Shown piece by piece: positions 43,888-51,255 of a DNA stretch of 64,000 nucleotides. Source of the stretch: Roseateles oligotrophus (GTDB lineage Bacteria; Pseudomonadota; Gammaproteobacteria; Burkholderiales; Burkholderiaceae_C); contig NZ_JACHLP010000007.1 in assembly GCF_014204525.1 (NCBI RefSeq), positions 186,001-250,000 on the forward strand, written 5' to 3'. The translations under genes and the position numbers were made by a program. The notes under the pieces are model-generated. The model was not told where the DNA came from, ran no database searches, and saw only the letters and a list, made by a program, of their open reading frames with translations. Within the stretch, counting starts at the first letter, position 1; the number at the start of each line of letters is the position of its first letter.

Positions 43888-44318
43888 GTGCTGAAGCCGC
43901 AGGCCGGGGTGGCCGTCCGGGTATTGGCCTGATTGATGCTCAGCCTGCAATCGGCCATCGAGCCCTTGCCCCTGGCCGACAAGGTGTAGCTATTGGCATC
44001 GCTGCGCACGGCGTAGCTGAAGTAATCGGCCTGCGTCGGTGCCCAGGCGCTGAATTGCCGGGTGGAGTTGGCGGCGCCTTCCTCGATGACCGGGTAGCTC
44101 AGCTGCAACTGGTATTTGTTTTCCAGGTTCAGGGCCAGGGCGGCCAGGTCGGCGCTGGCGCCCTTGGCCCGGCTTTTGCTGATGTACTGGGTATAGGCCG
44201 GCAGGGCCAGGGCCGCGAGGATGCCTGCGACGACGACGGCAATCATCAACTCCACCAGGGTGAAGCCCGCGGCGTTAGGGGGGCAGGGAGGCTTGAGTCT
44301 GGACTTTTTATTCAGCAC
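43881..44318 (-). CDS. pilE: Type IV pilin (PilE/PilA-like)
   Basis: 145 residues from a GTG start (44318): 18-residue leader ending NAAG, then FTLVELMIAVVVAGILAAL, a classical type IV pilin helix with Glu 5. The body has one probable disulfide (CRLSINQAN...CGF) near the C-terminus. It is the first gene of the minor-pilin operon, so it may be PilE-like assembly pilin and not the major subunit. No good ribosome site before the GTG is seen. Confidence 0.85.
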   Translation of the reverse strand: MLNKKSRLKPPCPPNAAGFTLVELMIAVVVAGILAALALPAYTQYISKSRAKGASADLAALALNLENKYQLQLSYPVIEEGAANSTRQFSAWAPTQADYFSYAVRSDANSYTLSARGKGSMADCRLSINQANTRTATPACGFSTW

Positions 44319-44394
44319 GGTGTGTAAGCGGATCTTGGACGGGACAACTTTGCTGGCTTGGCACGAGCGCTCAGCACCAAAGTAACCACAAAAT

Positions 44395-44427
44395 TACCAA
44401 ATTAATACCAATTGTAAATTTGGTATT
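44395..44427. repeat. Nested inverted repeats of TACCAA in the pilE-sorA gap
   Basis: Two dyads share a right arm: TACCAAATT (44395-44403) with AATTTGGTA (44417-44425), and AATACCAA (44404-44411) with TTGGTATT (44420-44427). The 304-base divergent gap 44319-44622 is otherwise without an open frame; this AT-rich patch is its most structured part and could bind a regulator of pilE, sorA or both. Confidence 0.55.
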
Positions 44428-44622
44428 AAAAAGAATACGTGTAGCGATGGGCATGGGCAAGGGGGCGCCGTCCTTTTTGATCAAATTTGCCCTGGCAGGC
44501 GTGCGTATTGCGATCAGGCTGATGGAAGGGCGCAGGACGCCATCAACAGGGCTTGACCTGAGTCAGGCTGGTACGCAGTGGCGCTACCATCCGGACTCCC
44601 TAAAAATTCCCCGGAGATTTCC

Positions 44623-45867
44623 ATGCCCCAGTCCACCCAAGCCCCTGTCCTTGCCCGGCGTCAGATCTTGGCCGGCAGCGCCACCGCGCTGGCTGCCGTG
44701 GGTCTGGGTTCTTTCAGCCAGGCCGCAGGTGCCCAGGCCGCGGCTCCGGCGGCTTCTGCTGCGCCGGCGGCGGCCGGCGCCAAGCCTTTGCCCGCTTATG
44801 CGGCCTGGAAGGATGCCAGCGCCCTGATCCAGCACAGCAGCAGCACGCTGGAAACCAAGCGCTCGGTGTTCGGCATGGGTTTGATCACGCCGTCCGAGCA
44901 GCTTTATGTGCGCAACAATCTGCCCGCGCCCAATGCCAGCATCCTGGACGACCGCGAGGCCTGGCAGCTCGAGGTGGAAGGCGTCAAATCAGCTCGCAGC
45001 CTGAGCTTGCGCGAACTCAAGACCCTGGGGGTCGAGACCCTCACCATGGTCTTGCAATGCTCGGGCAATGGTCGCGGCTTCTTCCCCAGCAAACCCAGCG
45101 GCACGCCTTGGACGGTGGGCGCCGCCGGCTGCGTGGTCTGGACCGGCGTGCCGGTTCGCCAGGTGGTGGACTTGCTGGGCGGTGTGCTGCCCGGCCATGG
45201 CTTCATGACCGGCACCGGTGGTGAGGCACTGCCTGCCGGGCTGGACCCCAAGTCCATTGTGGTGGAACGCTCGGTGCCCGCCCAGGCCATGGGCGAGGCC
45301 TTGCTGGCCTGGGAAATGAACGGTCAACCCATCTCCCTGGCCCATGGCGGCCCGCTGCGCCTGATCGTGCCGGGCTACCAGGGCGTCAACCAGATCAAGT
45401 ACATCAAGCGCCTGGCTTTCACCGCGCAAGAGTCCGACGCCAAGATCATGGCCCACGGCTATCGCATCTCGCCACCGGGCAGCAAGGCCGATCCCAGCCA
45501 GCCTTCGGTGCTGGAGATGGTCGTCAAGTCCTGGATCAACAGCCCCTTGGCCGAGCGCCCCGGCGTGGCCGGCCCGGTGCAGATCCAGGGCGTGGCCTTT
45601 GGCGGCTTGCATGGCATCAAGCGGGTCGAGGTCTCCATTGACGGGGGCAAAACCTGGCGCGATGCCCGCTTGGTGGGCCCGGATCTGGGCAAGTACGCCT
45701 GGCGCCAGTTTGCCCTGGCCGCCAAGCTGGCCCCAGGCAGCCACACCTTGGTCAGCCGCGCCACCGACACCGCCGGCAATGTGCAGCCCGAGCAGCGCAT
45801 GGAAAACGTGGGCGGCTACAACAACAATAGCTGGGCCGATCACGCTGTCAGCGTGACGCTGGCTTGA
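44623..45867 (+). CDS. sorA: Sulfite dehydrogenase (cytochrome) molybdopterin subunit SorA
   Basis: 414 residues with a Tat-like signal (RRQILAGSATALAAVGLGSF). The cofactor domain has the Mo-ligand Cys in VLQCSGNGRGFF, with GHGFMTGTG and GGPLRLIVPGYQG; a C-terminal Ig-like dimer domain (QIQGVAFGGLHGIKRVEVSI). It oxidises sulfite to sulfate in the periplasm and passes electrons to the cytochrome coded downstream. ATG 44623 has GGAG 7 bases upstream. SoxC would be a related alternative, but the SorB-like partner supports SorA. Confidence 0.9.
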   Translation: MPQSTQAPVLARRQILAGSATALAAVGLGSFSQAAGAQAAAPAASAAPAAAGAKPLPAYAAWKDASALIQHSSSTLETKRSVFGMGLITPSEQLYVRNNLPAPNASILDDREAWQLEVEGVKSARSLSLRELKTLGVETLTMVLQCSGNGRGFFPSKPSGTPWTVGAAGCVVWTGVPVRQVVDLLGGVLPGHGFMTGTGGEALPAGLDPKSIVVERSVPAQAMGEALLAWEMNGQPISLAHGGPLRLIVPGYQGVNQIKYIKRLAFTAQESDAKIMAHGYRISPPGSKADPSQPSVLEMVVKSWINSPLAERPGVAGPVQIQGVAFGGLHGIKRVEVSIDGGKTWRDARLVGPDLGKYAWRQFALAAKLAPGSHTLVSRATDTAGNVQPEQRMENVGGYNNNSWADHAVSVTLA

Positions 45868-45890
45868 TCCTTCTCAGACAGGTCTCGGCC

Positions 45891-46274
45891 ATGTTGATTG
45901 CAGCAATCAAGACGAACCCCCACGGGCGCACCGCGGGTCTTGCCCTGGCCGCAGTCAGCGCGTTGAGCCTGCTGCAAGCCAAGCCGGCCAGCGCGCAGGC
46001 GCCCGCCAATGAGGCCAGGCAAGTAGAGGCCCAAATGGCCTTGGGCAAGCGCTTGTTCATCAAGGACGCCGCGCCCGCCTGCGCCCTCTGCCACACGCTG
46101 AAAGACGCGCAAAGCGAGGGTGCGGTCGGCCCGGTGCTGGATGAAATCAAGCCCGATGCCGATCGTGTGACTCGCGCCTTGCGCAACGGCCTGGGCAATA
46201 TGCCGGCCTTCCCGCAGCTCAGCGAGGCCGAGATCAAGGCCCTGGCCCTCTACGTGTCCCGCGCGTCAAAGTAA
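45891..46274 (+). CDS. sorB: Cytochrome c subunit of sulfite dehydrogenase, SorB-like
   Basis: 127 residues with signal peptide (GLALAAVSALSLLQAKPASA) and one heme site CALCH; the distal Met is in GNMPAFPQL. It would take electrons from SorA. The gene begins 23 bases after sorA. A TTG that overlaps the sorA stop (45864) could also start it, but the ATG at 45891 gives a more usual signal peptide. Confidence 0.87.
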   Translation: MLIAAIKTNPHGRTAGLALAAVSALSLLQAKPASAQAPANEARQVEAQMALGKRLFIKDAAPACALCHTLKDAQSEGAVGPVLDEIKPDADRVTRALRNGLGNMPAFPQLSEAEIKALALYVSRASK

Positions 46275-46292
46275 GACGGGGCTCGGCCCGCC

Positions 46293-47060
46293 TTACGGTG
46301 CCAGTTCCACCAGCACCGGGGCGTGGTCGCTGGGCCGCTCATTCTTGCGCGGCAGCTTGTCGATCACGCAAGACCTGACCCCACTCCTGAGCGCCTGGCT
46401 GACCAGGATGTGGTCGATGCGCAGACCCTGATTCTTGCGGAAGGCGAGGTTGCGGTAGTCCCACCAGCTCCAGCTCTTGGGTGCTTGCTCGAAGAGGCGG
46501 AAGGCGTCCACCAGGCCTAGATCGAGCAGGCCCTGGAAATGGGCGCGCTCCTCTGGTGTGCAGTGGATCTGACCGGCCCAGGCCACGGGGTCGTAGACGT
46601 CCCGGTCATCGGGCGTGATATTGAAGTCGCCCATCAGCACCAGCTTCTCGTGCCGCTTGAGCTCATCGGCCACCCAGACGCGCAAGGCCTCCAGCCAGCC
46701 CATTTTGTAGGCAAATTTATCGCTGCCGGGTGCCTGGCCGTTGGGGAAGTAGGCGCCGATGCAGCGCACGCCCGCGACCGTGCCGGCGATCACCCGGGCC
46801 TGCTCATCCGCCAGGCCGGGAATGTTTTTCACCACATCCAGGGCCGGCTCACGGCTGATCAAGGCCACGCCGTTATAGGTTTTCTGGCCAAACCACTGCA
46901 CCTGGTAGCCGGCCGCGCCGATGTCCAGGGTAGGGAATTTATCGTCCGTCAGCTTGGTTTCCTGCAGCACCAGCACGTCGACCGGATTGGCCGCCAGCCA
47001 GTCCAGCAGCTGCGGCAGGCGCACGGCCAGGGAGTTGACGTTCCAGGTGGCAAGTTTCAT
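46293..47060 (-). CDS. xthA: Exodeoxyribonuclease III XthA
   Basis: 255 residues, endonuclease/exonuclease/phosphatase family: WNVNSLAVRLPQLLDWL, VLQETKLTDDKFP (metal-binding Glu), LMGDFNITPDDRD, SDHAPVLVEL (catalytic Asp-His). It nicks AP sites and trims 3' ends in base excision repair. Convergent with sorB at 18 bases. The start is next to the decayed boundary of the conjugative element. Confidence 0.93.
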   Translation of the reverse strand: MKLATWNVNSLAVRLPQLLDWLAANPVDVLVLQETKLTDDKFPTLDIGAAGYQVQWFGQKTYNGVALISREPALDVVKNIPGLADEQARVIAGTVAGVRCIGAYFPNGQAPGSDKFAYKMGWLEALRVWVADELKRHEKLVLMGDFNITPDDRDVYDPVAWAGQIHCTPEERAHFQGLLDLGLVDAFRLFEQAPKSWSWWDYRNLAFRKNQGLRIDHILVSQALRSGVRSCVIDKLPRKNERPSDHAPVLVELAP

Positions 47061-47496
47061 ATGTTTCGTAGCCTATTGATTTTGTTCGTGTTTTTTGTAG
47101 ATCATTGACGTCAATCTGTGCTGGCTACAAGTCTAGCTACAAATCTTGGGCGAGATGGTGTGACCTGCTGGGACATGATCGCCAAGTCACCTGTTTTGTA
47201 GCTGGGTGGCAGCCTATCCGTGATCGGCGCGGACCCGTGCGCCCTCGTGGACAACTGGAGGTGGGCTCCGCCAGCGGGATGACGGGAGGAACGGGATTCC
47301 GTGCTGTGCGTGCTGTTGTGGAGCCGTCCTTGGTTGCAAGAAACATGTCGCCGCCCAACCGGAACGAAGTCGGCCAGATCGCTCTGCAACGTGTCGACAG
47401 CGCGCGCGGGTGTGTGGCACGGGATAGGCTGGGGCTGGGCAATCATCATGTGCTTATGGACCTGAAGCTGCATATTTATCCACGACTCTTTGGATG
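47061..47496. other. Non-coding stretch at the probable element boundary
   Basis: No open frame with a protein-like composition is seen on either strand. It holds a perfect palindrome ATTGACGTCAAT (47104-47115), GCTACAA twice in direct order 12 bases apart (47124-47130, 47136-47142), its inverse TTGTAGC (47196-47202) and TTTTTTGTAG (47091-47100). Such a repeat cluster may mark an integration site or binding sites; a remnant of decayed genes is possible as well. Confidence 0.4.
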
Positions 47497-47704
47497 ATGC
47501 AACGTGCGGCAACCAAGGCCGGAATTAAGGAACTGCCTGAGGCGATGCCGGGTGCTCACGAGTGGCAGTTGTGGACCTACAGCCCGGCCCTGATTCCAGA
47601 CCAGGCGACGGTGGATCCGTTGTCGTTGATCCTCAGCATGCGGGACATTGGATGATCGCGTCCAGATCGCGTTGGGCGAAATGAATGGGCAACTTCCATG
47701 GTGA
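47497..47704 (+). pseudogene. Frameshifted C-terminal remnant of an unknown gene
   Basis: ATG 47497 opens a 52-codon frame with natural-looking content (LPEAMPGAHEWQLWTYSPAL, ATVDPLSLILSMRDI) that stops at 47655; shifted by one frame it continues as DDRVQIALGEMNGQLPW and stops at 47704. The joined text looks like the end of a real protein. The rest of the gene is absent. I do not assign a family. Confidence 0.45.
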
Positions 47705-47815
47705 GTAGCCTGAGGTGGCTTGACGGACACTCATCGCAGTCGGTTGCTCAAGATTTTGTGTCCCGAGGGCTACATTATTGGCCTTGTGAGGTTAATTTGA
47801 TGCTTGGGGGCTACA

Positions 47816-48079
47816 GTGACGACGCTGTCCGATGTTGCCGGAATGCTCAGAGGTGCTCGCCGAGAAGCGGGGCTGAGCCAAGATGAACTTGCCCAGCGGG
47901 CGGGCGTCGCGCGTACGACCGTGGCGCGGATGGAAAACCTGGCCAACGGTGACATGAGCGTGTCCGCGCTGGTGAGCTTGCTCGAAGCCGCCGGCTACGA
48001 CCTGAAGCTGGTGAAGGCTGGACACGCGCGCACGGTCGAGGACATCCTCGCCGAGCAGCGTCGAGGTGATTCTGCATGA
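47816..48079 (+). CDS. hipB: HipB-like XRE antitoxin
   Basis: 87 residues, XRE helix-turn-helix: LRGARREAGLSQDELAQRAG and VARTTVARMENLANGD, then SVSALVSLLEAAGYDLKLV. GTG 47816 is preferred since GGGGG lies 7 bases upstream; TTG 47804 is an alternative. It would bind and hold HipA and repress the pair. Overlaps hipA by 4 bases (ATGA). Confidence 0.85.
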   Translation: MTTLSDVAGMLRGARREAGLSQDELAQRAGVARTTVARMENLANGDMSVSALVSLLEAAGYDLKLVKAGHARTVEDILAEQRRGDSA

Positions 48080-49432
48080 AGCTCGATGTTCAGGTTAGCG
48101 GCAAGACCGTCGCTCAACTCTATCGCGAGCGTGACGAGTACGTCCTGAAGTATCTGCCTGACGCCGATCCGGCCGATTTCGTCAGCCTGACCATGCCGGT
48201 GCGTGATGAACCATGGCGCTGGCAGCGTGATCTGCACCCGTTCTTCCGCCAGAACTTGCCCGAGGGCTATCTGCTGAACATCATTCGCGAGGAGTTCGGG
48301 CCACTGCTCGATGGCACAGATCTGTCCCTGCTGGCAGTTGTCGGGGGCAGCGGCATCGGTGGTGTCGCGGTCACGCCCGAGGGGGGCAAGCCCGGCGTGG
48401 ACATGGCGCCCCTGCAGATCGAGAGCCTGCTGACGGCCGAGAACACCGCCGGGCATTTCGCAGTGCTGGTGCGCCGCTATGCCCGCGCATCGATTTCGGG
48501 CGTGGTGCCCATTCATCGCGCCGGAAGAAACGCACGACGAGCCACTGGGACCGCTGGGACCGCTGGGCAAGCCCGCGCTACGCACCAGTCGCCACATCAT
48601 CAAGGGCTCGGACGACAGCACGCCTTACCTCGGCTTCAACGTGTTCTACAGCATGCGGGTGCTGGAGCGCCTGAATGTCGTGCCGGTGGTCCGAACCCGC
48701 ATGTCCGAGGATCGCCGGGTGCTGGTGGCCGAACGCTTCGACGTGGACGAGCATGGCACGCCGACGCACGGACTCGAAGATGCCTGCGGGCTGCTCGGCC
48801 TGCCGCCCCACGAAAAATACGCGACCACCACAGAGAAGGTGCTGAACGCCACGCGCGCCTACCTGCCGTCCGCCCAGCTACGTGTTCAGTTGGAGCAATT
48901 CGGCTGGCATGTGTTGACCAACTATGTGGTGCGCAACGCGGATTGCCACGCCAAGAGCATTGCTCTGCCCTACACCCGGCTCGGCGACGTGGGTTTCACG
49001 CCGGTCTACGATATCGTAACGACACAGACTTACCCGCCCTTCGCGAACGATCCGCCGGGGCTGTCCATCGACGGCCGCCAGACCTGGGTGGCGGGCAAGG
49101 CGCTGCAGCGCTTCTTCAATGCGCGGCTCGGCATCGCGCCACGGCACTACGCTGAGATGGTCGAGCGCTTGTGCGGATCGGCGGTTCAGATCGGCGAGGA
49201 AGTGATCGAAGCGGCCAGGAACGAGCCGCGCTGGCGTCCGGTTGCCAAGCAGATGGTGCATGCGTGGAATGAAGGCATGACATCGCGACGGGACCCGAAG
49301 AAATCCGTAGCGCTCCGAGGCCTGGATACCGCGATTGCTGCGGACGGCTTCTCCGACCCAGAGCCACCCGAGCAGCTCCGCGTGACGATAGGCCACTCCG
49401 AACCGCTGGCACCGCCACGGCGGAGACGCTGA
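48076..49432 (+). pseudogene. hipA: HipA-family kinase toxin, frameshifted
   Basis: Frame 1 (48076) gives the HipA N-terminus (KLDVQVSGKTVAQLYRERDE, WRWQRDLHPFFRQNLPEGYL, VVGGSGIGGVAV). At about 48511, after VVP, the homology moves by one base into the second frame (FIAPEETHDEPLGP ... RHIIKGSDDS, NADCHAKSIAL, VYDIVTTQTYPP), which runs to 49432. Intact family members read VVPK-F-x-APE here, so two bases seem lost. A 9-base tandem repeat (CTGGGACCG twice, near 48545-48565) adds an extra GPL. All kinase motifs are present in the second part; the gene is probably dead unless the change is a sequencing error. Confidence 0.8.
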
Positions 49433-49473
49433 TTTTGCGGAAACTCCCATCACTTCAGATTGGTCCAGCCAAC

Positions 49474-50136
49474 ATGACAGAAAAAAGCATCGAGGTCTTC
49501 CAAGACCTGCATTTGAAAGGCCGTTCATCGGCAAGCTCCATCCGAGCCGGCATCCTGGCCCAGGTTCAGGAACCCTGGCACCACGATCAGGAGCGGGAAG
49601 AAGACATCCGGGGTCACGCAAGCGATGGCGAGGACGTGATCGTTCTCGTGCGAGATGCACTCGATGACGTTGACGAATCCGGCCTGGTGCTCTGGCAGGA
49701 GGGAGAAGGCTACAAAGTCTCCAACATCGTTCCACGCAATGTCGGTGAACTTGGTATCACCAAGTACAACATCATCCTGCGAGACTTCGTCGCCAGGATT
49801 GCAGCGCCTGCCGCCAGCGTCAGCGGCTTCGATGTTGAACTGACTTCTCCCCATCAATCACTGGATGATTGGCTCGACGCAGAACCCGCGGCAGCATTGC
49901 GGCGTTTTTCGCGCTTGGCCAACAAGTCCTCAGGTGCTGCGCATCCCATGGATAGGGAGCGGTGGTATGCCTTCCTGATCGCGACACACCACACATCGAA
50001 GCGCCTGGATACCGATCAACTCGTTCGCTGGCTCGTCGAGGTGGAACATTGGTCCGAAGACAAAGCCCACGAATTGGCGATCGATTATGAATTCGCCCTC
50101 GGTCTTCTCGAGCAATATGACCAGTCGCGCTCATGA
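49474..50136 (+). CDS. Unassigned protein coupled to a PIN-like nuclease (220 aa)
   Basis: 220 residues, acidic, without signal or membrane segment. ATG 49474 is used; upstream TTG 49435 is in frame but has no ribosome site. N-terminus includes SSASSIRAGILAQVQEPW and a long Asp/Glu-rich stretch (HASDGEDVIVLVRDALDDVD). C-terminus is helical (DRERWYAFLIATHHTSKRLD, VEHWSEDKAHELAIDYEFAL). The ATGA at 50133 couples it to the next gene. I do not recognise a family. Antitoxin or accessory to the nuclease is an inference from layout. Confidence 0.6.
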   Translation: MTEKSIEVFQDLHLKGRSSASSIRAGILAQVQEPWHHDQEREEDIRGHASDGEDVIVLVRDALDDVDESGLVLWQEGEGYKVSNIVPRNVGELGITKYNIILRDFVARIAAPAASVSGFDVELTSPHQSLDDWLDAEPAAALRRFSRLANKSSGAAHPMDRERWYAFLIATHHTSKRLDTDQLVRWLVEVEHWSEDKAHELAIDYEFALGLLEQYDQSRS

Positions 50137-50837
50137 GCTTGAGTTCGCAGGAGGTTTCCCGCCTGGTGGGGCTGGGTTCGCCGGTGCTTTGCGTCGACAC
50201 ATGCACCGTGCTTGATGTGGTTCGCGACATCACGCGCGAGACAGTCACGACCGGCGACGTCAATGCCGGGCTTGCCTTGCTCTCGATGGCCGAAGCGGGT
50301 TCCGACCTGATCGTCCTCATGGCGGAACAGGTCACTCTGGAAATCGCAGGCAACGTCGCGAGCGTGGAACAAGAGGCGCAAGCCGCCTTGCAGAAATTCC
50401 TGGCTCAGGCCCAGCGCATCCACGATGTGGCCACGGCCTTTGGTGCCCAAGGAAATCTCCAGATCTACCATCTCGACGGACATGTCAGCCGGGCCAAGCC
50501 GGTGCTCGATCGTTGGAAGCAAGTCGCCCAGGTTGTGCCGCACAACGACGGGGTTGCCAGTCGAGCGTTCAGGCGCGTCAATGAGCCGCGTACCCCCGCT
50601 CGGCGCGGCAAGGAGTCGATGAAGGACTGCGTGATCGTCGAGGCCTACATCGAAGCTGCGAGCCAATTGCGTGCAGCCGGCATGACGGTGCCCATCGTCT
50701 TCGCGTCGTCGAATACCAAGGAGTATTTCGCGCCGAACACCAGACACCTCCAAAACGACATCTCTGGTGATCTTGCAGCGGTTGGCATGGAGTACGCCCC
50801 GAACTTCGGGGCTGCGAAGCACAGTCTCGGTCTGTAG
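50133..50837 (+). CDS. PIN-like domain protein, putative ribonuclease
   Basis: 234 residues, beginning with a PIN-type first strand and acid (PVLCVDTCTVLDVV), then VLMAEQVTLEIAGN, RRGKESMKDCVIVEAYIEAA with Glu and Asp at the second and third metal positions, and VFASSNTKEYFAP at the fourth strand. PIN domains cut RNA with Mg2+, and many are toxins. The layout (upstream partner overlapping by 4 bases) is that of a toxin-antitoxin or defence pair. The assignment rests on motif reading only. Confidence 0.65.
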   Translation: MSLSSQEVSRLVGLGSPVLCVDTCTVLDVVRDITRETVTTGDVNAGLALLSMAEAGSDLIVLMAEQVTLEIAGNVASVEQEAQAALQKFLAQAQRIHDVATAFGAQGNLQIYHLDGHVSRAKPVLDRWKQVAQVVPHNDGVASRAFRRVNEPRTPARRGKESMKDCVIVEAYIEAASQLRAAGMTVPIVFASSNTKEYFAPNTRHLQNDISGDLAAVGMEYAPNFGAAKHSLGL

Positions 50838-50975
50838 TCGCAAGGACGGCACATTTGGTGGAGTGGTTTGTCCGTCAGGTACGGGCGCTTTGCGCCTGGA
50901 CATTGGCCCGCAGCGATAGCGCTGCACTTGCAAACTGATCGGCTCTGGATAAGCTGGGGCCAGGAGGTGACCTGT

Positions 50976-51245
50976 ATGCGAAAGTTCTTTGCCTTGTTGA
51001 TCTTGGCTATCGGCATTGGGGGTGGTGTGTTCTTCACCATCGCCAGCAAGGGTGACTGGCTCTTGGGGACTGTCGCCGTAGGGGTAGGGCTTCTGTTCAC
51101 CGCTCCGATTGCGGCAACTGTGGCTGGAGTCGGTGGGCGTAGCCGTCGCAGTCGATCTGCTTCCCGGTGGGTCGGCCTGTCAGGTGGGGTCTCGTCTGGC
51201 GGACTGTTCAAAGGGGATGTGCCGATACGGCGATGGGATCGGTGA
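50976..51245 (+). CDS. Small two-segment membrane protein (89 aa)
   Basis: 89 residues with AGGAGG 8 bases upstream of the ATG. Two hydrophobic segments (FFALLILAIGIGGGVFFTIA and LLGTVAVGVGLLFTAPIAAT), then a basic Arg/Ser tail. It ends 10 bases from the convergent end of traG. Small membrane proteins beside traG occur in many conjugative islands, but I assign no role. Confidence 0.6.
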   Translation: MRKFFALLILAIGIGGGVFFTIASKGDWLLGTVAVGVGLLFTAPIAATVAGVGGRSRRSRSASRWVGLSGGVSSGGLFKGDVPIRRWDR

Positions 51246-51255
51246 TCAAGCCGTA

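Noticed and set aside
46275-46292. Short GC-rich hairpin between sorB and xthA as a two-way terminator
   Set aside because: Stem of only 3-5 bases and no T-run; cannot be supported.
47105-47512. Two small overlapping frames on opposite strands (about 130 codons each) in the boundary stretch
   Set aside because: Neither translation looks protein-like, and neither has a ribosome site; better left as non-coding.
48076-49432. hipA as two separate genes
   Set aside because: The second part starts in mid-domain, with no ribosome site, and the two parts join exactly at one homology position (48511).
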